Part shown: positions 49,594-61,083 of the stretch, one piece after another
How positions within the stretch are numbered: the first letter of the stretch is position 1
How the letters are laid out: the number at the start of each line of letters is the position of its first letter
From: Lingula anatina
Taxonomy: Eukaryota > Brachiopoda > Lingulata > Lingulida > Lingulidae
Direction: 5' to 3'
Assembly: GCF_001039355.2 (NCBI RefSeq)
Contig: NW_019774414.1
Span: 77,715-141,714, forward strand
Length of the DNA stretch: 64,000 nucleotides
The notes under the pieces: generated by a model
The model's input: only the letters and a program-made list of their open reading frames with translations
What the model was told of the DNA's origin: nothing
Databases searched by the model: none
Program-made: the position numbers and the translations under genes

Positions 49594-49740
49594 CGATGTG
49601 TCGTCATTCTCGTTTTCCTCATCATCTTCATCGCCATCCCTGTCGAAAGAGTTCCCCCTGAATCTTCCCATCACAATGTTCATGAGTATAAATAAAAGTA
49701 TTAAATAGTAAAGTCCACGCCGATTCATTTTAATTATCAT
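49594..49740 (-). CDS. C1QTNF12: adipolin/erythroferrone-like gene, exon 1 (signal peptide)
   Basis: Codes 49 residues. The ATG at 49740, or the second ATG at 49728, begins a classic signal peptide (MNRRGLYYLILLFILMNIVMG), followed by an acidic stretch (DGDEDDEENENDD). The exon ends TCG|gtaagt in phase 0, matching the phase-0 start of exon 2 at 34574. The link over 15 kb is inferred from phase, strand, the signal peptide requirement and the absence of another signal-peptide exon closer by. Transcript data would settle it. Confidence 0.68.
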
Positions 49741-51812
49741 TTACTTAGAGTGGCCTAGGTTAAGCGTCATCAGCACCGTTGTGCAAGAATATTCCTGGAA
49801 ATTTTCCTGGAAGTCAAAAGCAGGCAATGGATAAACGTGTCTTTCACCTGACTTAATCCTTGATTCCTGTGAATGGCGTGAAAATCAAATAAAAATAGAC
49901 CCACGTGTTATTACTCCTGGTAAATTTCCCGTTTTGTTTCCGAGTAATGTTTCAGCGTTCAAATAATGTTAAACCCATGTTGTTATTGCTTACATGGGCG
50001 ACCGATACTGTCACGTTGTCACTGGTAGGACGAACGCTCTGTGTGCTTGTTTCTTTGGTAGAGGTAGCAACTGTTGATCTGGCTAATGCTCTTCGCTATT
50101 AGCAATGTTACTGCTGTTTAAACAACCTAAATGCTGTTATTTTTAAAGTTTTTCCTTTCAAGTTCCAATAATTCAAATGCTTGTGGTATTACTACAAATG
50201 TTCCCTTTTAACGAAGTCACAACATACAGGTTTTTTTACTTCTAAGAAACCATCCAAGATTTCACCTCAATAAACGCTTATTTTTATACGGTGTCTCTCG
50301 ATGATAGGATTAAACCATCTATTAGTGTCGACATACGCCTTAATTTTTGCCTCGAGTTATCTTAACACATTTAACGAGGGATGAGACACCGCACCAAATT
50401 GAATGTATCCACAAAGTGACTGACTCCGCACACTTTCCCCCTCAATATCCGAGAACTTGAGTTAACGCTAACTTCTCACTCACGGTGACTGCCTCGGTGC
50501 ATTATCTCTCCCCTATATCCCAGAACGCCAAGGGCTGACTCACTCCAAATCAATAGAGGCTACTAAGTAAAATAATGGTTCCTTTCACCGGGATGATGAC
50601 GACGCCACCTCGCCCTGTTTTACTTAAGTTATCTCTAAAGTTTCACACGGTCGGGTCCTCTCTCCCATACTTGGATGTTTTCTTGAAGACAAAAAAATCC
50701 GAGCGCTCTGGCGTTTGCGCTGCACTTGCTTAAGTACCGGTCAGGTTTGTTAAACTGTTTTCTATCTCTGTCGGGCCACTGAGTTTCGTGAACGCTGTGC
50801 TGGCACCTAGAGTGTAGCTGCAAAAATGAAAACTGTCGGTTTGCAGTTAAATGTATCCCTATGGCGTCCCGTAGTTTTGAACGGCCGGTTATAAAACTTT
50901 TTGATCTTCACGTACGAGAAGCCGTCAAATAAACTGCAAAATCGTCCCCAACAAAAATCCTCGGATTGCGTCCTAAAGGTTCGGAACTGCGCCGATCACT
51001 GATGACCGTGTAACAGGCGGTCGTGCTACCTCGGATCTCCTATTTTCTTCTCAGAGACCGCGTGGACTCTTATCAGACACCGAGGTGTGAACACCGCTCT
51101 TAATCAAAGGGTCCCTATCTCTGCGTGTTATGCCACAACCGCGACGGTTGATTCAGAGTTAACAGAGGCGTTAAACGCTTCTCATTAACAAGCCCAGGTT
51201 TGGCGGTCTCGCGTCTTTAATGACGAGGCCGTGTCCCTGCAGGTAGCGGCCGTATTAAGATAATTATGTCACATACTCCTTCAACGTTGTCCGTCCTCTA
51301 ATATGCTGACAGCCACTGTAGCGACAGCAGAGTGTCGACTCTGTCGCCTACCCGTTAATCAAAGTACTGCCTTGTAGTTTCAGTTGTACAGCGTTATCAA
51401 ATGTATGAGTTATCCGTCACTCCAGCATATTACGATTGGTTTCGTTCATTCAGTCCACGATGTAAAACTCTCGTCTAGAGCTAAGTGGACCGGAATGCGT
51501 CAGGTAGTGTAAATCCCGGCCTTAAGTTAATACGCCAAATACCACACACTAGTGACGAAGCTAATCCTAATACTGGTGAGGTCCGCGGACAAACACCGTT
51601 GAAAAACCACCACCGACCAGCGCTCGGTTAAGTTAAGCCTCAGGTAGCGCTTTTGATTCGAGGCCGGAATCCCGCGTGGCGCGTGCCGCTGTAATGCAAT
51701 TAAACTGAACCCTTCGGGTCACGTGGTCCACTCCGCCCGAAGAGCCAAGAGGTGAACATATTAAATGCTGCAAAAACGCTCTCTGCCGCCAGCGCCGCGG
51801 AATGCGGTGCTT

Positions 51813-51822
51813 TGATTGACAG
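51813..51822 (+). promoter_or_regulatory. Pbx-Meis/Prep motif TGATTGACAG
   Basis: Perfect copy of the decamer bound by Pbx-Meis/Prep TALE homeodomain dimers, next to CAATTAAAA and GCGCCGCGG, in a GC-rich block 2 kb upstream of the adipolin-like start. Regulatory use is inferred. Confidence 0.35.
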
Positions 51823-54796
51823 CTCGGCCGCCCAATTAAAAAGGCATTCAAGGAAGGGAAGAAGAGGGGGGGGGGGTGCTTAATGAGTTGTGAAGAACGC
51901 GAGATGGCGTATTTCTTTTCACTAAGTCGTAGCTAGTTAACGATGTTTTTGCACCCAGGCCCGAGGCCAATGTTATTGTATAAATATGAGTACACTGAAC
52001 CGGGGACGGCGACTCAATGAAAGAATACATGAATGGAAACATATTAGGGCCTAGTTCGATTCATAACAGGCACAATTGATACCCCCAACATCCTCGACAT
52101 TTTCCAGTTATATTATAAGAGGGCACACAGAAATTGTAAGCACAGCAAGAGTGCAAATATGTACCTCTATTCCCGCGTTTGTGAGCCGGACGCAGTTGTA
52201 AAGCGAAAAATTAACTTTTTCTTTAATTAAGCGAGCTCAGCCCCCTATGACTCTTGCGGCCTTTTCAAAACTCACTCCACCGGCTAATAACTATTGAGGA
52301 GTGGCAATAACGGGCCGTATTTTTTGATTAGAAGGAATGCTGCGATTTTAGATATGATTTGTGGTCGATTATTGGCCGCAGTCGGTAATTTTGCCAATAG
52401 AAAGGTGCGGTTTATGCCCGTGAAATACAGAACTAATTCGACATAATCTAAATTAAAAATCGAAAATAGTGGAAATTTGTTTGTATAAAGTATGGTTGAA
52501 ACAGTCGACCTTTTCGAATGACCTATGCAATTATTATCATTGTGGCCAATTCAATTCATAAATTGAGAACTAGTGAGAATTGTAACTTTAAAAACAGGTT
52601 TAGTTCAAATATTTGCATTCCAGTGTTTTCGCGGAAGCGTTTAAATTTTACCTCTTTTAAGTTGTGGGTCTAATATTTCAAAGCAAACGAAATAGAAAAA
52701 CCAAGAAAACAAAATAATTTTAGTGTTTTTTTACCTATAATGGCAGTGTATTTTAAATGTTACCTACATGTTTCAAAAAACGTTTTAACTCCTTTCGCTT
52801 TAAATTATTGTACAAATCTTCCTTGAGCTTGGAGAAAAAGGAGAGTTATCAATTGATGTAATGGCATTTTCATATACACGTATAACCCGAAGAAATAACA
52901 GATATACATGTACCACTATTATATTGCTGAATGACTTAGATTGTTGTCTATCTTTATACGGACTACCAAGTAGTGCCAAAATCACTGAAAAAGACGTAAA
53001 GTGTGATAACATTGTATAACTATTATGCTGCACACGAAATACGATTTAACTCGTGTAACAAGAGGAAAATGGGACTATTTCATCAGCCAGCATGCTACCC
53101 TTGACAAAATGCTAAAAAGTATTGTATCTCAAATGACGTGAATAATTTGATAAACCTCAGCTGATTTCTGTTTGAAATAAAGATGGTCTTATGCCTTTAT
53201 GCATATGCCAATAGTTGTACGTAATTCTGCCATTTTTAATCAATCAATCTCGTTCAATTTTAATGGAAGAACATGGATTTCTTAAACTCGAGCGCCAGTA
53301 CTTCAAACGACAGACAATGTTGAAAGGCTTTATTTCTTCCATGCGGTTACCTTTGCCTTTTTCTCTCAGTCTCCATCAAAAAACAGACATAAAAGCAGAT
53401 TTTGATATTAAAGAAGGAATGAAAGGTTACGTCCCACGTTCTCTTCTTTCAACCTTACGCCGTGTTGCCATGACGACCAGTCATCAGACGCTAGGTCCAG
53501 GCGCCGGCGGGTCACTATTATATTGCGAATCTAAACTTACCTGCGAAATATGATTGAAAACACGAGGATGTGGAATGAAGATAATAAGCAATAACATAGT
53601 GGATTTTTCCTTTGATTTTTCCACTTCCTAAAAAAGGGACTTGCTGGCTAAGGCAGAGCCTTGTAGAAAAGCGACGACGGGACGACTAAGACGCAAATTT
53701 TGAGTGATGGATAAGAAGACATTTGTCAAGACAAATAAATAATATCGGTTTTTTTAAAATATAGTTTGACTACCCTATGTGAAGACGAAATAAAATGATG
53801 ATGAATCGGGCTCAAAGTTTCAAAACAGATAAAAAAGATAACATTTTCATCTATTATTGTTTATCATTTTCGAGTTTCCGTTTTATAAATTGTGCGTCTT
53901 TTCTTGAAAGAGGTTGTGAATTCATAAGACACCCGATCTTCATCGATTTCATCTGATCTAGCAGACGATCCTTAATAACCTCTGGTAAAGGAGATGGTCA
54001 TGGCGCCGCTAAGGCCTCACTGGCTGTTACCTGGCGGTAACTAAACAAGGAAAAGGAGAACTACAGGAAAAGAAGAGAAATTTGACTTTAAAAGTTTGTT
54101 TGTCCACCCCTTCTCCCCATTTTCTTCGTGAAAAGAAAAAAAATCAGCTGACCCAATTTAAGGCGAAGAGGAAAAAAGTGGTCACTCCAGGCCTATAAGC
54201 AGGGGAGTTTTGGAGGGTGGGGTGGGGGAGGGTGAGAGAGAGAGGAGAAAGAACCACCATTTTGGTCAGCTCAAAAAATGATCCAGGCCTTATAGGTGGG
54301 ATAAAAAGGTCTACTTAAAAGTGACAGTCTACTTTTGGCAACGCAGTTTTAAAGCGTCTCCGTCGGAACCAGCGAACAATTTCACCAGGTGTGTTATACA
54401 CTAAAAGTTCGAAAAAAAAAATAAAATAAAATAAACGTTTCCTCAAATATCGAAAAAAGAATAATGAAGAGGAAAGAACTTCGAATTCTCATGTAGCTGT
54501 TGGTTAGCTAATGTATCATTGAAGCTTTTCCTCCATCTGACGTTTTTTCTTTGTTTTATAAGTGAGACTTGTATTTTTCATGCATGGAAAGCTCCGTCAC
54601 AGAGCTTGTCAGGAATAGTTGCAATATTGGGTGGCATTTTGGAGGGGCGTTTGTGTGTGTGTGTGGGAGGGGGGGGGGTCCACGCTTAAGAACTATGGCA
54701 AAGATTTGTAAAGTGTGTTAATATTGTAACCCCAAAGACTTAACATTCCTTGGTGAAGGATATATAAATAACAAGGTTCACGTTCACGTTTGCATA

Positions 54797-54799
<3 letters not shown>

Positions 54800-54831
<32 letters not shown>
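54800..54831. repeat. (GA)n microsatellite
   Basis: About 15 GA units. Confidence 0.9.
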
Positions 54832-54836
<5 letters not shown>

Positions 54837-55399
54837 CACAAACTTTAATGTTTCCCCTAAACCTAACATTTTCACACCTGCAGCGCAGTATCACTTGAAT
54901 ACCTCAACTTGGAACTTGTTTCCCTCCACCCTCGCTGACATTATTTCTTACATGCGATAGATTTACCCTAACTCGATAGCACACCCCACAACGGGGGGTG
55001 GCGTCATCGCGCGCTCCGGATCAAAAAACGTCGTCATCAAAATCTAACACGTAATGTTGTACACGGGAAAAAGAGAAACAGCGACGGTGCACAGCAGAGC
55101 GTTTCATCTCAGATTGCTCATGAAGGCTTGCAGAATGGGTGGAGCATCCATATTTGCTGTTGTTTTATTTGATAAAGGGAGTGTTTTACTGAGGATGAAC
55201 ATGTGTGGTCTCATGACACTTTGTGCCATTAATTTTTCCAAGAGCGTTTTTGTAACTCACCACAACTCCACCCAAATCCGACCCCTATCACCAACCTCCC
55301 CCGTGTGCTTGTGTCAGTGCGCCGCCTAGTCTACAGGGCGAAGAAAAACAGAGATACAGTGAGTGCCAGATACATAAATATAGACAAAGCCAGAAAAAT

Positions 55400-55600
55400 A
55401 AAGAGAACACGAGAGAGAGAGAGAGAGAGAGAGAGACAGAACGAGAGAGGGACAGAGAGAGAAAGAGGCCGATAGAGAGAAAGGAAAATACGCAGTTATA
55501 GAAAGCGAAGTAGAAAATACAGACAGCATGAGAGATATTATAAGAGAAAACGAGAGAGAGGGAGGGAGAGAGAGAAAGAGAGAGAGAGGAAAGAAAGAGA
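55400..55600. repeat. GA-rich purine tract
   Basis: Interrupted GAGA blocks over about 200 bp; open frames across it are low-complexity artefacts. Confidence 0.85.
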
Positions 55601-56597
55601 ATATCCTCCGCTGACCCCGTGCGTGCAATAATCAGCGTCCAGTCTGGAGCTGGAGGGAGCGACGTGTCACCGGATGTGACAATATTTGACAGGAGATATA
55701 ACAGGTAAGATGACCGCGTCTCACTGCCGTCGTGTCACGTACTGTCAACTGTCACAGCAAACACGGCCGGGAGTGGACGACCTTTGATGTTCCGACACCT
55801 GATGGCATGTAAGGTTTAGCATCTGATGATTACATTTACATTTACATTTCCACCAAAGATGTACACTGTAGGTGCGATTTCGGAGGATTTTATTCAAGAC
55901 ATAAAATGCCAGCATTCGTGTTTGCCTGCCTCGAGCAAACCCCATCATTCAATCTCATTTTCAATCCTTTGATTACGACCTTTAACCTCATTCGTATAAC
56001 TTATTCACAATTATTAATGCAGGAGCAAACAAATACTCTTTCAACGAGCCCAATAATAGCCTTATTTTTCATTGTGTTAGATGCGACAAAGACGGTTGAG
56101 ATAGCACAATGCGCACCCAGTTTTAAAAGTTTCAACCACCCTGAATATCAGAGTGTGAGCGGTGACTTTCTCCTATACACAGTATAGACTCACAGTATAC
56201 GCTCCCCAACCTCCTACGTTTCAGGTTACTAACGTTGGCCCTCTTATGTCAGCCAAGCTAGCCGAGAGTTGCGATTGGAAAGTGTTCATGTAACCACAGA
56301 AACGCACAGAATCCAAGATAATCGTCGTCATTTCCGTTTTTTGTAATTGATAATATTATATTAAGCATTGGGTATGGTATGATCTTTTCATATTTTGTAG
56401 CGAAGAAGGTAGTGGCTATAAAATGTACCATCTCAAATTTTCAAGTTGACAGCCATTTTCAAGATGGTCGTCACTGTTCAGGTGCAATCTGTAGCCCATG
56501 AATCCATGTCTCTTTGCTCGAATTTTCATTTAAAAATCACTTAAATAAGCGTTCTTAGCCGTACTCCCACAAAAAAGCCGTGGACCTGTCTTGTGAT

Positions 56598-57527
56598 TTA
56601 TGATTTGCCAATGTCGTTTGGCATTGTATAGTTAAACAGACGTCCGTCCGTCTCAAATTGAGTGTCCCAAAATTGCCACACTTCCTCTTTTGTCATGTGT
56701 TTGAAATACGACTTCCACACGTCCTCCGAGTGAACTTTAACTCGGTGAGAATTTGGATAGTGAAACCCAGGTGCAGCGTGGATCATTTTCAGCACCATGC
56801 TTACGTCACGGCTGATGGTCTCGTGACGTGCGATGACGTCATAGTGAACAGTACACGGGAAGCAGATTTCATGGTATGCTTTAAAATGGAAGTTTGTCTG
56901 AACAGAAATTTGAGTTAAATATCTCGCAAAAGCAGCAAAAGAGACGTTGTAATGACGGATAACTTCTTCAGTTTTCTTCTTACGTTCATATTTAAGAATT
57001 GCTGGACCATAAGTCGCCGAAAACTCCCTATCGCCACCCTCAAGTTTACTGCGGTAAGCCGAAACTATTCTTTCGAACGGGTGCCTCACTGCTATAACTT
57101 TAAGGTAGTGTTTGAGTCGAAACTGAATCCCAAAATCAGAAAAACTGTCGAGTTTTCGAAGCCACCGCAACATTCGGAACGAATGCACCTGCGACCCGTT
57201 GATGTTTTCATATTCGTCTATGCCGATGTTTGCCGACAGTCCGTACAGCAGCCGGTTGAAGTTGCTGCATCCTACCTTGGGGATTTCGCAAATGATCAGC
57301 CGATGGCGTTCATCGACATATAAATTGTGGCTCGCTTTTACCAAACTATTATTGCTTGGTGGCTCCGCGGCTGCACACGCATTCTCAAGGTGACGTCGTC
57401 TGGCCTCCATTTCGTTAATCCAACTTTGCGGGACAAGGTCCCAATCCGCGTGCTGCAAAATATAGAACATTATACTTATAATACATAAGGACAATTTTTT
57501 CGCTAGAGGTCGTTTACAACTGCACAA
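56598..57527 (-). CDS. HNK-1/chondroitin-type carbohydrate sulfotransferase
   Basis: Golgi type II enzyme of the Sulfotransfer_2 family (CHST8-14 group), moving sulfate from PAPS to glycans. Numbered from 57527, the 5'-phosphosulfate loop is IPKVGCSNFNRLL (82-94). The 3'-phosphate site is VRHPFERIVSAYRSK (147-161). The C-terminal family region is TNFHFKAYHEICFPC...YDVIARHETISRD (211-241), and two to three sequons are present. The N-terminus is less certain. The open frame runs upstream of 57527 without an ATG, and the first ATG is at 57470 (residue 20 here), which would leave a very short anchor. The short hydrophobic run LSLCIISIMFYIL after KRPLAKK suggests the true start, and perhaps a small first exon, lies upstream (acceptor candidates AAAATACAG and GATTGTGCAG). 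At about 290-310 residues it is slightly short for the family. The catalytic part is intact. Confidence 0.88.
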   Translation of the reverse strand: MCSCKRPLAKKLSLCIISIMFYILQHADWDLVPQSWINEMEARRRHLENACAAAEPPSNNSLVKASHNLYVDERHRLIICEIPKVGCSNFNRLLYGLSANIGIDEYENINGSQVHSFRMLRWLRKLDSFSDFGIQFRLKHYLKVIAVRHPFERIVSAYRSKLEGGDREFSATYGPAILKYERKKKTEEVIRHYNVSFAAFARYLTQISVQTNFHFKAYHEICFPCTVHYDVIARHETISRDVSMVLKMIHAAPGFHYPNSHRVKVHSEDVWKSYFKHMTKEEVWQFWDTQFETDGRLFNYTMPNDIGKS

Positions 57528-58357
57528 TCCGTAAAGTATGAAATTTCGGGTAAAAATTGCTAAAATTGTTAATGTGAGTAACCGGTCTGTATTTTCAAAC
57601 TTCTTTAGGTTTTACAAATACGCTGTGTTTCAGTTGAGATGTCCGCTTTTTATAGATATTATGCAACATATTTATTTGGATGAAAATACAGTACTGCATA
57701 CTTTCGATTGCTTTTTTTAATTTATTTATCTATTTATTTTGTTATTTTTTCGTGTGAAACGGACCCTAACGTTGATATAAAACGTTTTGGAAATAGATAC
57801 CTTACCAGTGAAGTGAACGTTGATTTTATTCGAGGCGGTGCGAACAATCTTTTGGCTGGAACGTCAAACAAGACTAAATTATATCAAAAGTTATATTAAA
57901 TAGAACAATTTGTCCTTCATGCTAGTCTAAGCTTCAGTCTTGGGATCAACTGATTATTTTTTCATTCGAACTTAATCCTGTTTATTTCTCCCTGTATCTC
58001 GATCACATTTCAAATCAAATTGAAAGATTATTTATTACGAACCCAAAAACTGTTTTCCCTTAGTAAGCATATCTATGCATCACAATTAAGCATATCCCGC
58101 ACTGTATATTCAGAATATTTCGCCTCCATCTTACTTGACATCCTCCAATGGTCGCTGTACCTCCATGCTGTAATGACGTCATCAAAGGGCCTAATCACCG
58201 TGTACACGTAACACATAGCTATCACGCAGACCGTAGTGACGACACCAAGCACCTTGGCGTCAGCGACACACGCGGGCCCCATGTTAATACTAGTGATGTC
58301 GTGTGGCCATTAAACGAGCTCACGCCGCTGAAACAGAGAATACCAAGTCATATATTA
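57528..58357. other. upstream of the sulfotransferase
   Basis: AT-rich, no coding exon recognised; should contain the promoter and any first exon of the minus-strand sulfotransferase. Confidence 0.45.
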
Positions 58358-58563
58358 GAGAGCATTCACAACAAAGTTGATCCGCGAGCTAACTAGTCCG
58401 CGTATCAAATATGGCGCGCGCTTGACATTGGATCCCCGCCTACCACGCGCACCTTCCCCGCGGCGACAGAGCAATTAAGTCTCGGCACGCTTTCAATTAG
58501 GTGGAGCCATTTTTTGATACGCAGATCTGTTAGTCCGCGGATCAACTTTTTCTGAATGCGACT
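58358..58563. mobile_element. PIF/Harbinger-like MITE, second subfamily
   Basis: A 206-bp fold-back flanked by TTA (58355-58357 and 58564-58566). Inverted arms: GCATTCACAACAAAGTTGAT with CCGCG, against GCATTCAGAAAAAGTTGATC with CGCGG. GTTAGTCCGCGG lies on the right arm. A truncated relative starts at 45390. Confidence 0.78.
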
Positions 58564-58991
58564 TTAGTCAAATTCAATATCGAGTTTGAGAAAGGAAGGG
58601 GGTGGGGTGTGGGGGTGGTGGCGGTGGGGGGGGGGGGTACTCTGCACTGGAGGCCAGCTGACGGATGGATTCAACACAATACTTTAATTCTCGCTGGATG
58701 TTGAGAGATAAGTGCATAGATTTATGAAAGTCAAAGATAAACAGAGGCATACTTGTGAATATTTAGTGAAAAAAGAGAGAGAAGACGGAATACGGGGCTC
58801 CTCTGAAACTGGTGGAAGGGATACGTACCCGCCGTGTCCCCTGGACCCATCTTTGGTGAAACATGCTTCTACAGCTCTTATAGCTCCCCCCCCTCCCCAA
58901 CGAATTCCACTCCTGAACTTATCACTGCTGACACAAGTTGCTAGTATTGAAGAATTTAATATTGTTGCAAGCAAGGATAGGGATATCATCC

Positions 58992-59019
58992 ATAATAATA
59001 ATAATAATAATAATAATAA
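58992..59019. repeat. (AAT)n microsatellite
   Basis: About nine ATA units. Confidence 0.9.
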
Positions 59020-59442
59020 GCGGTAGAAAACTACTTATTAGGAAGTTAAAGGAAAACAATTTACCCCCCCCCCCTCCCTGCAGCAAAGAAACTTTGTTCA
59101 AGTTGGTTATTGCAGTCAAATGTACGCCATGTCTCTCCGGGCCCAGCGTGTCTGTAATATATGGGTTCAACTTAACACCTTGGTATAAAAATCACTGTCC
59201 GCCCTATCCGAACATTTTCCTTCTTTAATTTTAAGGGACGCGTTTTTGAAGGAACAATTTTGCGAAGAACTGATTCTCAAGTGAGAGGTGGCAACATAAT
59301 AATGGTGTGTCAAAAATGGACCTAACTCACCTGCTTCGCCGAGATTTTGCCAGCAAAATGTCCTGTATAATATGTCATTGGCACCTCCATGCTCCGATTA
59401 ACACGGTAATGGTAGTTAAAAACCGTCTACCATGGCCACTTA

Positions 59443-59667
59443 GGCTGGGTTCCCATAAACCTATCGTACTAGCAGGATCGATCTAACTCAGAGGAAATTC
59501 TCGCTATATTGTATTCAGTTTAAGCGGCTCAAATGTCTGTCACGCTCACTGAAGCTGTTAGGGGAGTAATTAACTTAAGTGAACGCTTAAACTGAATGCA
59601 ATTTAGCGAGATTCTCCTTGGAGATAGATCGATCCTGCTAGTACGATAAAGTAGTGGGAATGGTCCC
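59443..59667. mobile_element. PIF/Harbinger-like MITE, copy 3
   Basis: A 225-bp element flanked by TTA (59440-59442 and 59668-59670). Ends GGCTGGGTTCCC and, inverted, GGGACCATTCCC. Inner arms ATCGTACTAGCAGGATCGAT and ATCGATCCTGCTAGTACGAT pair perfectly. The core AGCTGTTAGGGGAGTAATTAACTT matches copy 2. Confidence 0.82.
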
Positions 59668-59947
59668 TTAATTCAGTGTCTAATTCTCTAAATCCAGTCG
59701 GAATAAATTGGCGATTACCTTAAACACTGGCAATTACGACTGGTCGCCCCCATTTAAGTCGCCCTCTTTACGCATAAAAAGCGAATTAAAGTTATTCATC
59801 GTGAAGCGCCAGCGTACCTCGCCATGTGGCTTAATTTAATTTCTTTCTCTCCTTTTCTTATCTTTGTAGCAATTTAATATATCTGGCAAATACTAAAGGA
59901 CTTTTGCTGGGCGGTCAACACATCGGTAGGGATATCCTCTACCAGGA

Positions 59948-59948
59948 N
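59948..59948. other. single-N contig junction with about 70-bp overlap
   Basis: 59878-59947 is repeated at 59949-60018 with about three mismatches, as expected for two alleles placed side by side. Confidence 0.85.
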
Positions 59949-60196
59949 TATATCTGGCAAATACTAAAGGACTTTTGCTGGGTGGTCAACACATCGGTAG
60001 GGATATCCTCTATCAGGCCCTCAGATTGACATTTCACTATACATTCATAGATAGGTCTCTGTCGGTTAATTACGTACACTTTTCTGTACCGTGACACAGC
60101 AAAGAATTGTTAAGAAAATTGTTGTGAATTAGACAGTGACTTTTTTCGTCTATTTTTAGTCAATAAAGTATATGCCGTTATCGTAAGCCGATTTTA

Positions 60197-60676
60197 CCCT
60201 CTATCAGGGTCACAGATGGACTTTTTCCCAAGATATTTACAGATATGTCACTGGTTATTTCGTGACACTTTTAGAGAAAATTGCACGATATTAAAGGGAA
60301 AACAACTATTCATTTTGGAAAAAAAAAAAAAAAAAAAAAAAAAAAGAATTTTCCTGGGGCAAACAACAATTTTCCCATAATAACCAATGGCTAGTGAATC
60401 CATTTCTACATTCAAATTTAGTCCCTGTTTTTTTTTCTAAAAAGTTTGTTTTTTTTTGTAATAATCTCTTAAGGGATTATTACAGAGTATAGCCATCTAT
60501 GGAGGTCACGTGGTCTGATGGCAAGTACAGATTTCAGAATAATTGCTTTAACTGCCGCTTTTGTGGTAAAATAGAATATATGATATTTCTATGAGTTGTT
60601 TACAATGTTTTTATTGTGAAATATAGATTTCATACGAATAGTTGTTATCCCTTTAATCTGCGGCCCTGGTAGAGGG
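60197..60676. mobile_element. 480-bp non-autonomous element, ends CCCTCTA, TA target
   Basis: Ends CCCTCTATCAGGG and, inverted, CCCTCTACCAGGG, with TA on both sides. It shares ACAGATATGTC near the left end with the 125-bp copy at 35337-35461. It includes A27 at 60319-60345. Non-coding; the longer form of the family. Confidence 0.75.
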
Positions 60677-60763
60677 TAAACGCCAAGTTAAAACTACTAC
60701 AGGAACAGAATCCGTCTCCATGCATTTTTACATCAAGCATTCTATCTTAGCGATATAGCCGCA

Positions 60764-61083
60764 CAGGCGTAACAGAAATGGAAGTCCGTTTCCCATTACT
60801 TTGTACAGGTGACAATCGTCCAATATACTGACCTCAATACTCCAACTAACCCCAAGCTGTACAAGCCCATAGCCAGCAATTTCAAAAGGGGTGTCCTTTT
60901 TCTGAAAAAGTGGACCTTTTCCCATGAAACTTTCGTGTACCTATATAAAATTTTACCTAGAGGGAACCTTTTCCCAGCAAAAAGGAGGGTTCTTTCGACC
61001 CCCCCCCCCGGCTACGGGCCTGCTGACTAATCATATGTGAGCTCGTACTTCTATTCCTAGGACTTGCATTCCTGTTACACCTC
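60764..61083. mobile_element. MITE with CAGGYGTAACAG ends, copy 2, interrupted
   Basis: Left end CAGGCGTAACAGAAATGG; right end, inverted, GAGGTGTAACAGGAATGC. The interior follows copy 1 (15755-15925) in reverse orientation but is split after CCAACTAACCCC by a hAT-like insertion at 60862-61022. Confidence 0.75.
60862..61022. mobile_element. hAT-like MITE nested in another MITE
   Basis: Starts CAAGCCCATAGCCAGCAATT and ends GGCTACGGGCCTG, matching the element at 24872-25047, with the same GTGGACCTTTT motifs. The host element continues on both sides, so this insertion is younger. The 8-bp flanks no longer match clearly. Confidence 0.75.

Larger units (their letters stand above)
49741..56597. other. 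upstream flank of the adipolin-like gene, no coding exon seen
   Basis: No supported coding exon. The GC-richer block at about 50400-52060 is probably the promoter or regulatory region of the minus-strand gene starting at 49740. Microsatellites: (GA)n at 54800-54831, GA-rich 55410-55600. An open frame of 112 codons at 53215-53553 (+) has no recognisable family. Confidence 0.5.

Noticed and set aside
53215-53553. 112-codon open frame
   Set aside because: No family, signal peptide or splice support.
55326-55628. 100-codon serine/leucine-rich open frame on the minus strand
   Set aside because: Purine-rich GA tract read in antisense.
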